Origin: CAZOKO01 sp964580455
Lineage (GTDB): Bacteria > Desulfobacterota > WTBG01
Assembly (NCBI GenBank): GCA_964580455.1
Contig: CAZOKO010000013.1
Span: 1-37,396, forward strand
DNA: 37,396 nt
Direction: 5' to 3'
Both the position numbers and the translations under genes were made by a program. Shown piece by piece: positions 1-7,313 of the stretch. The notes beneath the pieces were generated by a model. That model made no database searches. It was given only the letters and a program-made list of their open reading frames with translations, and was not told where the DNA came from. The stretch's first letter is position 1. Each line of letters begins with the position of its first letter.

Positions 1-94
1 GAGGTGATTCCCTACAGGATAACAATCTTGTTGAGTTATGTCAATAAGCATTTAACCATTATCTCCACACAAAAGTATCCCAAAAGTGACACAT

Positions 95-134
95 AAAAAA
101 TAGTCAGTTAGTTAAGAATCATCTAACCAACTAT
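95..134 (-). terminator. Rho-independent terminator, duplicated copy
   Basis: On the minus strand a 12-bp stem with two G-U pairs (ATAGTTGGTTAG / CTAACTGACTAT, 11-nt loop) is followed by six T. It is identical to the copy behind the intact tRNA-Pro (1812-1851). Confidence 0.7.
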
Positions 135-150
135 TTTGACTATGTTTATC

Positions 151-196
151 TGGTCGGGACGGCCGGATTCGAACCGGCGACCACCTGAACCCCATT
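151..196 (-). pseudogene. Truncated tRNA-Pro (3' half only)
   Basis: Read on the minus strand this is the anticodon loop, variable region, T arm (GGTTCGAATCC), 3' acceptor strand and CCA of the intact tRNA-Pro at 1868-1946. The 5' half (acceptor 5' strand and D arm) is absent and unrelated sequence begins at 197, so it cannot fold as a tRNA. It is the tRNA part of the left direct repeat. Confidence 0.9.
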
Positions 197-254
197 TATT
201 TAAAGTAGAAATTCTAACTTATTGAAGACACACCGCTTTTCCTGATTTTTATCC

Positions 255-282
255 TTGACAAAACGCATTCTCAGGCTATAAT
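255..282 (+). promoter_or_regulatory. Sigma70-type promoter of the ATPase gene
   Basis: Perfect TTGACA (255-260) and perfect TATAAT (277-282) are separated by 16 bp. Transcription would start near 289, about 14 nt before the first ATG (303), so the message would have almost no leader. This consensus match is far stronger than that of most genes here. Confidence 0.8.
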
Positions 283-283
283 A

Positions 284-300
284 TGGAATTAGAAATTCCA
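284..300. promoter_or_regulatory. Operator-like palindrome at the ATPase transcription start
   Basis: TGGAATT-AGA-AATTCCA is a perfect 7-bp inverted repeat with a 3-bp centre. It lies directly after the -10 box, over the expected start site and just before the ATG. A repressor bound here would block transcription. The regulator is unknown and this role is inferred from position. Confidence 0.5.
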
Positions 301-302
301 AA

Positions 303-1478
303 ATGAGGCTCAAAATGGAATCGATAATTCCCAGATACTTCAAATGTCCAAAAGAAAGTTTTTTCATGTTTGGCCCTCGCGGAACAGGCAAATCCACCTG
401 GCTTCGCACCAAAATGAAGAGCGCTCTCTGGATTGACCTGTTGGAACCTGATTTGTTTCGCTCTTATAGCGCTCGACCTGAACGTTTACGAGAACTGGTC
501 CTGGCCAATAGAGATAAGCGCATAATTGTAATTGATGAGATACAAAAAGTACCTGATTTACTAAGCGCAGTTCATTCATTAATTGAAAAAAAACAAGGAT
601 GGCAATTCATATTGACAGGTTCCAGCTCCAGGAAATTAAAGCGGACGGGAGTCGATCTCCTCGCGGGAAGAGTTCTAAAACTTACACTTCACCCTTTCAT
701 GGCAGCCGAACTTGGCAATAAATTTAATTTTAAAAAAGCATTAAAAATCGGAACGCTTCCCCTGGTTGTAGCCGCATTAGAACCCGAAAAGGTATTGAAG
801 ACTTACTCAGCGCTGTATGTGCGCGAGGAAGTTCAAATGGAAGGGCTCGTTAGAAACATTAGTGGTTTTTCTCGATTTTTAGAAGCGGTGAGTTTTTCTC
901 ATGGCGCAGTACTTAATATTAGCAATGTAGCCAGAGAATGTGAAATCGAGCGCAAGGTTGTGGAAGGGTACATCAGTATTTTAGAAGATTTGCTCCTTTC
1001 TTTTCGACTGCCGGTTTTCACAAAAAAGGCAAAAAGAGCTACAGCAGCCCATCCCAAATTTTACTATTTTGACACAGGGGTATTCCGCTCTTTGCGACCA
1101 AGTGGTCCGCTTGATCGTCCAGAAGAAATAGAAGGATGTGCTCTTGAGGGATTAGTAGCACAACACTTAATTTCATGGAATGCATATCGAGGAGAGAAAA
1201 ATAAAATTTATTATTGGCGCACACGTTCAGGCGTAGAAGTTGATTTTATCGTTTACGGAGAAGAAGTTTTTTGGGCCATTGAGGTAAAAAATACTTCTCG
1301 CATACGCAAAGAAGATTTAAATTCTTTACGTGCTTTCATAGAAGAATATCCACAGTGTAATGCTTTTTTGTTGTATCGTGGTAAAGAGCGGCTTTTACGT
1401 AAAGGTGTATTATGCATTCCCTGTGAGGAATTCATTATGAAATTGAATCCACAAAAGAAATCCATAAAATGGAAGTAA
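303..1478 (+). CDS. AAA-family ATPase (AAA_14 / DUF4143 type) with nuclease-like C-terminus
   Basis: Belongs to the large ATP-binding family with an N-terminal AAA_14 domain and a C-terminal DUF4143 region; its cellular role is unknown. Visible are Walker A (GPRGTGKST, residues 24-32), Walker B (IIVIDEI, 74-80), a sensor-like LTGSSS (104-109) and a C-terminal GVEVDF...AIEVK pattern (D314, E327, K329) like the PD-(D/E)xK nuclease core. At 391 aa it is about full length for the family. Two in-frame starts exist, 303 and 315; neither has a Shine-Dalgarno site, and the second (MESIIPRYF) resembles family N-termini better. It is the only gene between the two 145-bp repeats and has its own consensus promoter. 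It looks like a self-contained cargo unit, with no integrase beside it. Confidence 0.85.
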   Translation: MRLKMESIIPRYFKCPKESFFMFGPRGTGKSTWLRTKMKSALWIDLLEPDLFRSYSARPERLRELVLANRDKRIIVIDEIQKVPDLLSAVHSLIEKKQGWQFILTGSSSRKLKRTGVDLLAGRVLKLTLHPFMAAELGNKFNFKKALKIGTLPLVVAALEPEKVLKTYSALYVREEVQMEGLVRNISGFSRFLEAVSFSHGAVLNISNVARECEIERKVVEGYISILEDLLLSFRLPVFTKKAKRATAAHPKFYYFDTGVFRSLRPSGPLDRPEEIEGCALEGLVAQHLISWNAYRGEKNKIYYWRTRSGVEVDFIVYGEEVFWAIEVKNTSRIRKEDLNSLRAFIEEYPQCNAFLLYRGKERLLRKGVLCIPCEEFIMKLNPQKKSIKWK

Positions 1479-1768
1479 ACCGACTTATCTGTAAATATGG
1501 AATAGTTCAATGATTTGGCTGGTATAGTAACCTTAACAGACGACCTGCTGATTTGTTCTTATCGGGTCCGCAAGGCCTGATCGATTTATAATTTGCTTAT
1601 CCTTCCTCTCAAACTACAATCCTTATAAACCTGTCAAAATTCTCGACCATCCGATATGATCTTATTGGGCACTAAAGAATTCAACCATTTGAAAATTAAC
1701 CTCTTTTCATTTTTATAGTGTCCGATGCCTGTTTATAGTTATTCCTTTATCATACATAGAGTTCATTA
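1479..1768. other. Non-coding tail of the ATPase unit
   Basis: 290 bp between the ATPase stop and the right direct repeat. I see no convincing ORF, terminator hairpin or repeat in it. Confidence 0.5.
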
Positions 1769-1913
1769 TTAACCATTATCTCCACACAAAAGTATCCCAA
1801 AAGTGACACATAAAAAATAGTCAGTTAGTTAAGAATCATCTAACCAACTATTTTGACTATGTTTATCTGGTCGGGACGGCCGGATTCGAACCGGCGACCA
1901 CCTGAACCCCATT
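1769..1913. repeat. Right copy of the 145-bp direct repeat
   Basis: Perfect match to 52-196. This copy is continuous with the intact tRNA-Pro gene, so it is probably the original end or the attL-like end. Together the two copies bracket 197-1768, whose only gene is the AAA ATPase. Confidence 0.9.
1812..1851 (-). terminator. Rho-independent terminator of tRNA-Pro
   Basis: Starts 16 bp beyond the tRNA 3' end on the minus strand: a 12-bp stem with two G-U pairs, an 11-nt loop and a run of six T. The same hairpin is duplicated at 95-134. Confidence 0.75.
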
Positions 1914-1946
1914 CAGGTACGCTAAACCAGACTGCGCCACGTCCCG
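1868..1946 (-). tRNA. tRNA-Pro (anticodon GGG)
   Basis: The minus strand folds as a full tRNA. The acceptor stem is CGGGACG/CGTCCCG with discriminator A and an encoded CCA. The anticodon stem CCTGA/TCAGG encloses the loop ATGGGGT (anticodon GGG, proline CCC/CCU codons). The T arm contains GGTTCGAATCC. Its 3' part and downstream terminator are repeated at 52-196. Confidence 0.95.
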
Positions 1947-1955
1947 ATACCTTTC

Positions 1956-1984
1956 TTTTTAATACTTTTTGGGGGCTGTGTCAA
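1956..1984 (-). promoter_or_regulatory. Probable promoter of tRNA-Pro
   Basis: On the minus strand TTGACA (1984-1979) is followed after 17 bp by TAAAAA (1961-1956). Initiation would fall a few bases before the tRNA 5' end at 1946. The -35 box is perfect and the -10 box is weak. Confidence 0.5.
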
Positions 1985-1987
1985 GTA

Positions 1988-2029
1988 GTCATTGTCAGTT
2001 GTCGGTTGACAGTTATCAGTTGTCAGTTC
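1988..2029. repeat. Heptanucleotide tandem array (TCAGTTG type)
   Basis: Six imperfect 7-bp units in register: gtcattg, tcagttg, tcggttg, acagtta, tcagttg, tcagttc. It belongs to the 7-bp spacer repeats found through the window. The rest of 1947-2166 shows nothing except the tRNA promoter and the ribosome site of the next gene. Confidence 0.75.
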
Positions 2030-2166
2030 TTTTAGTTGTTTGTCATTAAATTTTTAAAAAAGGATTAATTTATGTATGGCATATTTTTTATTGAATGTTA
2101 ACAAAAAATCAGTTATATGAGTAGGAGATTAAGAAATAATTTCTATAACATATAAGAGGTGGAGTG

Positions 2167-3630
2167 ATGTCTCCTAAACAAAAACACATGGATGAAATTA
2201 TAGATGGACTTCCTAACATCTGTGGATTTGATGAAGAGGTAACTAAAACTACACATGGTAGAAAGGCTGTTTTTAGACCTGCTACCAATATCTCACTGGA
2301 TAAAATACAATCGGCATTTGTTATTGCTCTTCATATGCATCAGCCTACCATCCCCGCTGGTGGAGGTGAGCTGTCTACTGCCGCTCTTATCGGCAACCTG
2401 CAGCATATGTTCAATCACCCCAATGTTGGTGACAATCACAATGCTTCTGTATTTGCCTGGTGCTATAGCCGCATAGCGGACTTTATTCGGGAGTTAGTAG
2501 ATCAGGGAAAGAACCCCAGAGTTATGCTGGATTATTCAGGTAATCTCCTCTGGGGGTTGCGGCAGATGGGTAAGGGAGATATTTTTGACAATTTAAGTAC
2601 CATTACCTGTGATGAACACTATTCACCCTATGTGGAATGGCTGGGCACTATGTGGGGGCATGCAGTTGTTTCTTCCACTCCAATACCTGATTTTATACTA
2701 CATATACGCGCCTGGCAGCACCACTTTGCTGCTATCTTTGGATGGGAAGCCTTGCGTCGGGTAAAAGGATTTTCTCCGCCTGAGATGCATCTGCCCAACC
2801 ATCCTGATGTTTGTTATGAGTATGTCAAGGCATTGAAAGAATGTGGCTATAAATGGCTGCTGGTTCAGGAACATACTGTGGAAAACCTGGATGGTTCTTC
2901 CTTGTCGCGGCAGCATCTGCCCCATCAGTTAATGGCCAGAAATTCAAAGGGGAAGGAGACATCCATTACGGCTCTCATCAAGACCCAGGGGGCAGATACC
3001 AAACTGGTTGCTCAGATGCAACCCTTCTATGAAGCGAAAGGGCTGCACAGGATTGATCTTGATGGCATTACCATCCCCCCCCTGGTCACTCAGATAGGTG
3101 ATGGTGAAAATGGTGGTGTGATGATGAATGAGTTTCCCGATGGTTTCAAAAATGCTTTCAATCAAATAGAAAGAGAAGGGGTGGTAAGCTTAAATGGTAC
3201 GGAATATCTTGAGCTGATCGAAGCAGCCGGTTGTACACCCGATAAATATATCCCTGTTCAACCCATTCATCAGCATTTAGTATGGGAGAGAATGGGAAAA
3301 AGAAGCACAGGAGATGTGGATGAAGTTATAGAGGAGATTAAGAAGGAGAATCATACATTTCATATGGATGGGGGAAGCTGGACTAATAATCTCAGTTGGG
3401 TCAAAGGTTATGAAAATGTTCTGGATCCCATGAAAAAGCTGAGCGCGCTGTTTCATGAAAAGCTGGATAGTGAAACAATTAAAAAGAATAGTTATAACTA
3501 TCGCAATGCACTGCTCTACCTTTTAATCTCTCAAACGAGCTGTTTCAGATACTGGGGGCAGGGGGGGTGGACTGATTATGCCCGAGAGATATGCAGGAGA
3601 GGGACGGAGATAATTGCCAAATATTTCTGA
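2167..3630 (+). CDS. Glycoside hydrolase family 57 protein
   Basis: A GH57 enzyme, a retaining family acting on alpha-glucans (alpha-amylase, amylopullulanase, 4-alpha-glucanotransferase or branching activities). The first conserved motif HQP is at residues 58-60 inside LHMHQP. A GFSPPEM segment (about 201-207) carries the likely nucleophile Glu. GDGENGG (about 311-317) carries the likely acid/base Asp. Length (487 aa) fits short cytoplasmic GH57 enzymes; no signal peptide is visible. I chose ATG 2167 over the adjacent GTG 2164 because AAGAGGTG sits 5-6 nt from the ATG and too close to the GTG. The glucan phosphorylase follows 92 bp downstream, which points to storage-glucan turnover. Exact activity cannot be told. 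Confidence 0.85.
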   Translation: MSPKQKHMDEIIDGLPNICGFDEEVTKTTHGRKAVFRPATNISLDKIQSAFVIALHMHQPTIPAGGGELSTAALIGNLQHMFNHPNVGDNHNASVFAWCYSRIADFIRELVDQGKNPRVMLDYSGNLLWGLRQMGKGDIFDNLSTITCDEHYSPYVEWLGTMWGHAVVSSTPIPDFILHIRAWQHHFAAIFGWEALRRVKGFSPPEMHLPNHPDVCYEYVKALKECGYKWLLVQEHTVENLDGSSLSRQHLPHQLMARNSKGKETSITALIKTQGADTKLVAQMQPFYEAKGLHRIDLDGITIPPLVTQIGDGENGGVMMNEFPDGFKNAFNQIEREGVVSLNGTEYLELIEAAGCTPDKYIPVQPIHQHLVWERMGKRSTGDVDEVIEEIKKENHTFHMDGGSWTNNLSWVKGYENVLDPMKKLSALFHEKLDSETIKKNSYNYRNALLYLLISQTSCFRYWGQGGWTDYAREICRRGTEIIAKYF

Positions 3631-3722
3631 TAATCATCGTTTCAATTTTGGACGCAGATGAACGCAGATTATAGAGATAGTACAAAACAAAGTTTATGCG
3701 TCCTAATTTTAAAAGAGGTATC

Positions 3723-6275
3723 ATGAAAATAACATCATTCACCGTACTTCCTGAAACTCCTGAGGAATTGAATCCTCTAAAGGAAATCGCATACAATATG
3801 TGGTACAGCTGGAATTGGGAAGCTGTAAAGCTTTTTATTGCACTTGATTCAGAATGCTGGGAAAAGTCATATCAAAGTCCCATCAACATGCTCTGCATGC
3901 TCCCTCTTCGCAAAATGGAAGAAGCAGCTCGAAACAAGAAGTTTATTTCTCATATGAATCGTGTGTACCAGAAGTTTCAGGAATACTTGAATGAAAAACC
4001 CTGGTTTGAAAAAAAGTTTGGGGAAAGGAATAAATCTTTGATAGCCTACTTTTCCTGTGAATATGGTATTGATGAAGGTTTACCCCTCTATTCTGGTGGG
4101 CTTGGTATTCTGGCTGGCGACCACATGAAATCAGCAAGCGATCTCGGCATCCCACTCATGGGGGTTGGTCTGTTTTATCGACAGGGATATTTTAAACAAT
4201 ATCTCAACGCAGATGGCTGGCAGATGGAGTCCTATCCTGAAAACAACCGTCATAGAATGCCGCTCATATTAGAAAGGGATAAAAAAGGCGATCCCCTTTT
4301 GATTGATTTGTCTGACACAAATATTCCCATTAAATTTCAGATATGGCGAGTGGAGGTTGGTCGTACCCTGCTTTATCTCCTTGATACCAATATTTCTTCT
4401 AATCCACCTGAACACCGATCAATCACCATGCAGCTTTATGGTGGGGATAGAGATATGCGGATAAGGCAGGAGATACTTTTAGGTATAGGTGGTCTAAGGG
4501 CTTTATACGCTTTAGGTTTAACACCTACAGTGTGCCATACCAATGAGGGACATGCAGCCTTTCTTATGTTGGAAAGGTTAAGGCTTCACATGCAGGAAGA
4601 AGGTCTTTCTCTTAGGGAGGCATTCGAGGTTTGTTGGGCGAGTAACATTTTTACTACTCATACCCCTGTACCTGCTGGCAATGAACGTTTCAATCCACAG
4701 CTGGTGCAGAAGTATTTAGGTAGTTATGTTGAAAAGATGGGTTTTAGCTGGAATGATTTCTTAGCCCTGGGACGGGAAGACCAGAATAACCAGGGAGAAG
4801 ATTTTTGCATGACTGTTCTTGCCCTTAAATTGGCTGCTCGCAACAATGGGGTGTCTAAACTCCATGGGGAAGTTTCCAGAAAGATGTGGAAAAACCTTTG
4901 GCCTCATCTGCCTGAAGATGATGTTCCTATAACCTCTATTACCAACGGAATTCATACCGGGAGTTGGGTAAGCCATGAGCAAGCTGCACTTTTGCAGAAA
5001 TACCTTGGCTCAGCGTTTGTCGATGAACCGATGAATGCCGAGATGTGGAAGAAAGTTGTTGATATCCCCTCTGCTGAACTCTGGAAACTGAAAGAGTTGC
5101 GTCGGGAGAAACTGGTTGAGTTTGTTAGAAAGAGGTTGCGGGCGCAATTCACTAATAGAAGACTGTCTCCTTCTGAAATTAATCACGCCGATGAAGTTCT
5201 TGATACGAAGGCGCTTACCATAGGGTTTGCAAGAAGGTTTGCCCCCTATAAAAGGGCAAATTTACTCTTGAGTGAGCCAGAAAGACTGGCAAAGATGCTC
5301 CTTAATTCAAAGAAACCTGTTCAGCTCATCTTTGCAGGCAAAGCTCATCCAGCCGACAATCTGGGCAAGGAATTGATCAAACAGCTCATCCACTTTATTC
5401 GGGATGAACGCTTCAGGCAGAAGATTGTGTTTCTGGAAGATTATGATATTAATGTAGCCAGATATATGGTCCAGGGAGTAGATGTCTGGCTCAACACACC
5501 ACGAAGACCCATGGAAGCATCGGGCACCTCTGGAATGAAGGCGGCTGTCAATGGTGTGCTAAACCTGTCGGTGCTGGATGGATGGTGGCCTGAAGGATAT
5601 GTGAGTGGGGCAGGATGGGCTATAGGACGGGGTGAAGAATATGATGATCCCGATTATCAGGATGCAGTTGCGGGACATCTTCTCTATGATACTTTAGAAA
5701 GAGAGGTAATTCCTCTTTTCTATAAACGTGATGCTGATGGGCTTCCCAGGGAATGGATCGAGAATATGAAAACGACATTTAAACGATTAGGTTTTTCTTT
5801 CAGCTCTAATCGGATGGTTGCTGAATATACAGAGCGATTTTATGTTAATGCTGGTGACGATTATGAGAAATTGAGTGCTAAGAACTGTATGATGGCAAAA
5901 GAAATGGCTAAATGGCGTAAAAGGGTAGAGGAAAATTGGAATAGAATCAAGGTTATCAGTCTAAAGGCAGAGCTTGACGATGAGGTGCTGCGTACGGGTG
6001 ATGAAATACCTGTTATTGCTGAGATCGAGCTTGGTGATCTTAAGCCGGAGGATGTTGCTGTTGAGCTCTATCATGGGCAAGTCAATGATCAAGAGGTAAT
6101 CACTGAGGCACATATTGAGCAAATGGAAGTGCAAAAATCATCGGACACTACCCATTTATATGATGGAAAAATAGTCTGTCAATATGCGGGGCGTTATGGT
6201 TTTGCTATTCGTATTGTGCCAGGTCATTTGGCACTTGCTCATCGTCTCTTGCCAGGGCTTGTTGTTTGGGCATAA
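3723..6275 (+). CDS. glgP: Alpha-glucan (glycogen) phosphorylase, GT35
   Basis: Releases glucose-1-phosphate from alpha-1,4-glucans using pyridoxal phosphate. It has the N-terminal pattern of the TIGR02094-type phosphorylases (PLKEIAYNMWYSWNWEA), an active-site YSGGLGILAGDH stretch, HTNEGHAAF, and the cofactor lysine in EASGTSGMKA (Lys606). At 850 aa it is full length for this subfamily. ATG 3723 was chosen: AAGAGGT lies just upstream and translation there gives the family N-terminus MKITSFTVLPETP; an upstream in-frame ATG at 3696 would add nine unrelated residues. It probably forms a unit with the GH57 gene before it. Heptamer-type repeats begin five bases after its stop. Confidence 0.93.
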   Translation: MKITSFTVLPETPEELNPLKEIAYNMWYSWNWEAVKLFIALDSECWEKSYQSPINMLCMLPLRKMEEAARNKKFISHMNRVYQKFQEYLNEKPWFEKKFGERNKSLIAYFSCEYGIDEGLPLYSGGLGILAGDHMKSASDLGIPLMGVGLFYRQGYFKQYLNADGWQMESYPENNRHRMPLILERDKKGDPLLIDLSDTNIPIKFQIWRVEVGRTLLYLLDTNISSNPPEHRSITMQLYGGDRDMRIRQEILLGIGGLRALYALGLTPTVCHTNEGHAAFLMLERLRLHMQEEGLSLREAFEVCWASNIFTTHTPVPAGNERFNPQLVQKYLGSYVEKMGFSWNDFLALGREDQNNQGEDFCMTVLALKLAARNNGVSKLHGEVSRKMWKNLWPHLPEDDVPITSITNGIHTGSWVSHEQAALLQKYLGSAFVDEPMNAEMWKKVVDIPSAELWKLKELRREKLVEFVRKRLRAQFTNRRLSPSEINHADEVLDTKALTIGFARRFAPYKRANLLLSEPERLAKMLLNSKKPVQLIFAGKAHPADNLGKELIKQLIHFIRDERFRQKIVFLEDYDINVARYMVQGVDVWLNTPRRPMEASGTSGMKAAVNGVLNLSVLDGWWPEGYVSGAGWAIGRGEEYDDPDYQDAVAGHLLYDTLEREVIPLFYKRDADGLPREWIENMKTTFKRLGFSFSSNRMVAEYTERFYVNAGDDYEKLSAKNCMMAKEMAKWRKRVEENWNRIKVISLKAELDDEVLRTGDEIPVIAEIELGDLKPEDVAVELYHGQVNDQEVITEAHIEQMEVQKSSDTTHLYDGKIVCQYAGRYGFAIRIVPGHLALAHRLLPGLVVWA

Positions 6276-6280
6276 TTGAT

Positions 6281-6363
6281 AGATGCTGGATAACAGAATA
6301 CAGGTATTGAGGGATTCAGGAATTTAGGAATTAATAATAAATGTTGCGGGTTACGAGTTAAGG
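6281..6363. repeat. Heptamer-type spacer repeats behind glgP
   Basis: 6281-6308 reads agatgct, ggataac, agaatac, aggtatt. 6343-6363 reads gttgcgg, gttacga, gttaagg. Both follow the 7-bp register of the other spacer arrays, and the second word set recurs at 10608-10628 and, inverted, at 10644-10664. No gene is seen in 6276-6484. Confidence 0.6.
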
Positions 6364-6484
6364 CAAATTTGTGTTAAATACTTTTATTCCCCTTCGTGTT
6401 TCCGGATTGCGGAATTAAAATCCGAGATCCAGAATATTATTAATAGATAATTGGCTAAATGTAATAAGGCTGAGTGGTTACGGT

Positions 6485-7087
6485 TCAGGGTTTTTTTCTG
6501 GTCAGGTGGATTTGGTATCCCAGCCCAAGAATGAAAAGGATAGATTCGCACACCAGTAGTATATAGTGGTATTTGTGTAAAGGAAGGTGAAGGAAGCGAA
6601 AGAAACTGCCTGTGGCAAGCATGGCTCCCCAGCATGATGTGCTTGCCATGATAAAATATTTCAGAAAGAAGAGGGCACAGATGCCAGAGAGGATGGCGAT
6701 AGGAATAATCCAGATACTCTGACCCAAAAAGAATACGCCTACGATACTTCCAAGAAAGATTCCCACCAGGAACCCTGCTATTCTGATGAGGAATAAAAAA
6801 CCGCATCCCCCTAATAGCCCAATGATTAGGGAACCAGCAATCCCTCCCCATGGTTTGAAAAAGAGGTCTCCTATCCCCAGACCGATAGTTGCCCCAACTA
6901 TGAAGCCAAAGATGAAGAGAGAAAAGCGGAATATCTTAAATCCAAAGAAACAAAGGGCGATGCCGATGATTAATGCAACAGGCCATGTTTCAAAAAGAGT
7001 GCTGTTGAATTGCTCAAGTATTTTTAACAAGTGTTGCAGTAATAGTTCAAAGTCTTTTAGCATAATCTTGACAGATTCATGATTCAT
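6485..7087 (-). CDS. Integral membrane protein, DUF4203/TMEM198-like
   Basis: About 200 aa with roughly six hydrophobic helices from residue 36 onward. Glycine-rich helix pairs (FIVGATIGLGIGDLFF, IIGLLGGCGFLFLI, FLVGIFLGSIVGVFFLG) resemble the DUF4203 fold, whose function is unknown. Two starts are possible. ATG 7087 lies inside the heptamer array at 7073-7170 and would make the first residues repeat-derived. ATG 7063 (MLKDFELLL) lies just outside it and seems more likely. No clear Shine-Dalgarno site precedes either. It is the last gene of the minus-strand block after polX, separated by 226 bp of repeats. Confidence 0.6.
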   Translation of the reverse strand: MNHESVKIMLKDFELLLQHLLKILEQFNSTLFETWPVALIIGIALCFFGFKIFRFSLFIFGFIVGATIGLGIGDLFFKPWGGIAGSLIIGLLGGCGFLFLIRIAGFLVGIFLGSIVGVFFLGQSIWIIPIAILSGICALFFLKYFIMASTSCWGAMLATGSFFRFLHLPLHKYHYILLVCESILFILGLGYQIHLTRKKP

Positions 7088-7170
7088 GATTCAAGATGCA
7101 TGATGCACGATTCAAGATGCATGATTCAAGATGCATGATTCAAGATGCATGATACATGAGTCATGATCAA
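7073..7170. repeat. Heptanucleotide tandem array, 14 units (NGATNCA)
   Basis: Fourteen 7-bp units run in perfect register: agattca, tgattca, tgattca, agatgca, tgatgca, cgattca, agatgca, tgattca, agatgca, tgattca, agatgca, tgataca, tgagtca, tgatcaa. It also looks like a 14-bp repeat because TGATTCA and AGATGCA alternate. The array overlaps the upstream candidate start of the membrane protein. As 7 is not a multiple of 3, a change in copy number would shift that frame. Confidence 0.9.
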
Positions 7171-7257
7171 AGATATTTAGTCTAGCAAGTAAATCAGAAT
7201 ATCGAAAAATTATAACCAGTCCACGAAAATTCACTAAGCAAAAAAACAAAATAAATT

Positions 7258-7313
7258 AACATCCTGCATCCTGTATCCTGTATCTAGCATCCAGCAACCA
7301 GCATCGTGCATCT
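7258..7313. repeat. Heptanucleotide tandem array behind polX, 8 units
   Basis: Units: aacatcc, tgcatcc, tgtatcc, tgtatct, agcatcc, agcaacc, agcatcg, tgcatct. On the minus strand these are AGATGCA/GGATACA-type words that begin right after the polX stop codon (7314-7316). 7171-7257 shows no feature. Confidence 0.85.

Larger units (their letters stand above)
52..196. repeat. Left copy of a 145-bp perfect direct repeat (tRNA-Pro 3' part plus flank)
   Basis: This block matches 1769-1913 base for base by eye (offset 1717). It holds the last 46 bp of the tRNA-Pro gene (151-196) and 99 bp that follow the tRNA 3' end, including its terminator hairpin (95-134). Identity stops at 51/1768 on one side and 197/1914 on the other. 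The inner boundary falls at the 5' edge of the anticodon loop, a place where many tRNA-targeting integrases cross over. It may be an attachment-site duplicate. Confidence 0.9.

Noticed and set aside
200..412. 70-codon minus-strand frame at the left direct repeat
   Set aside because: It overlaps the ATPase promoter and start antisense; composition is non-protein-like.
1853..2035. 60-codon plus-strand frame across the tRNA
   Set aside because: It runs through the tRNA-Pro gene antisense and into the heptamer array; no ribosome site and no protein character.
6384..6851. 155-codon minus-strand frame overlapping the membrane protein
   Set aside because: Shares DNA with the DUF4203-like gene in another frame; the other frame has regular transmembrane helices and this one does not.
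7073..7170. Possible CRISPR array from closely repeated units
   Set aside because: Units are 7 bp and directly adjacent, with no unique 30-40 bp spacers and no cas genes.
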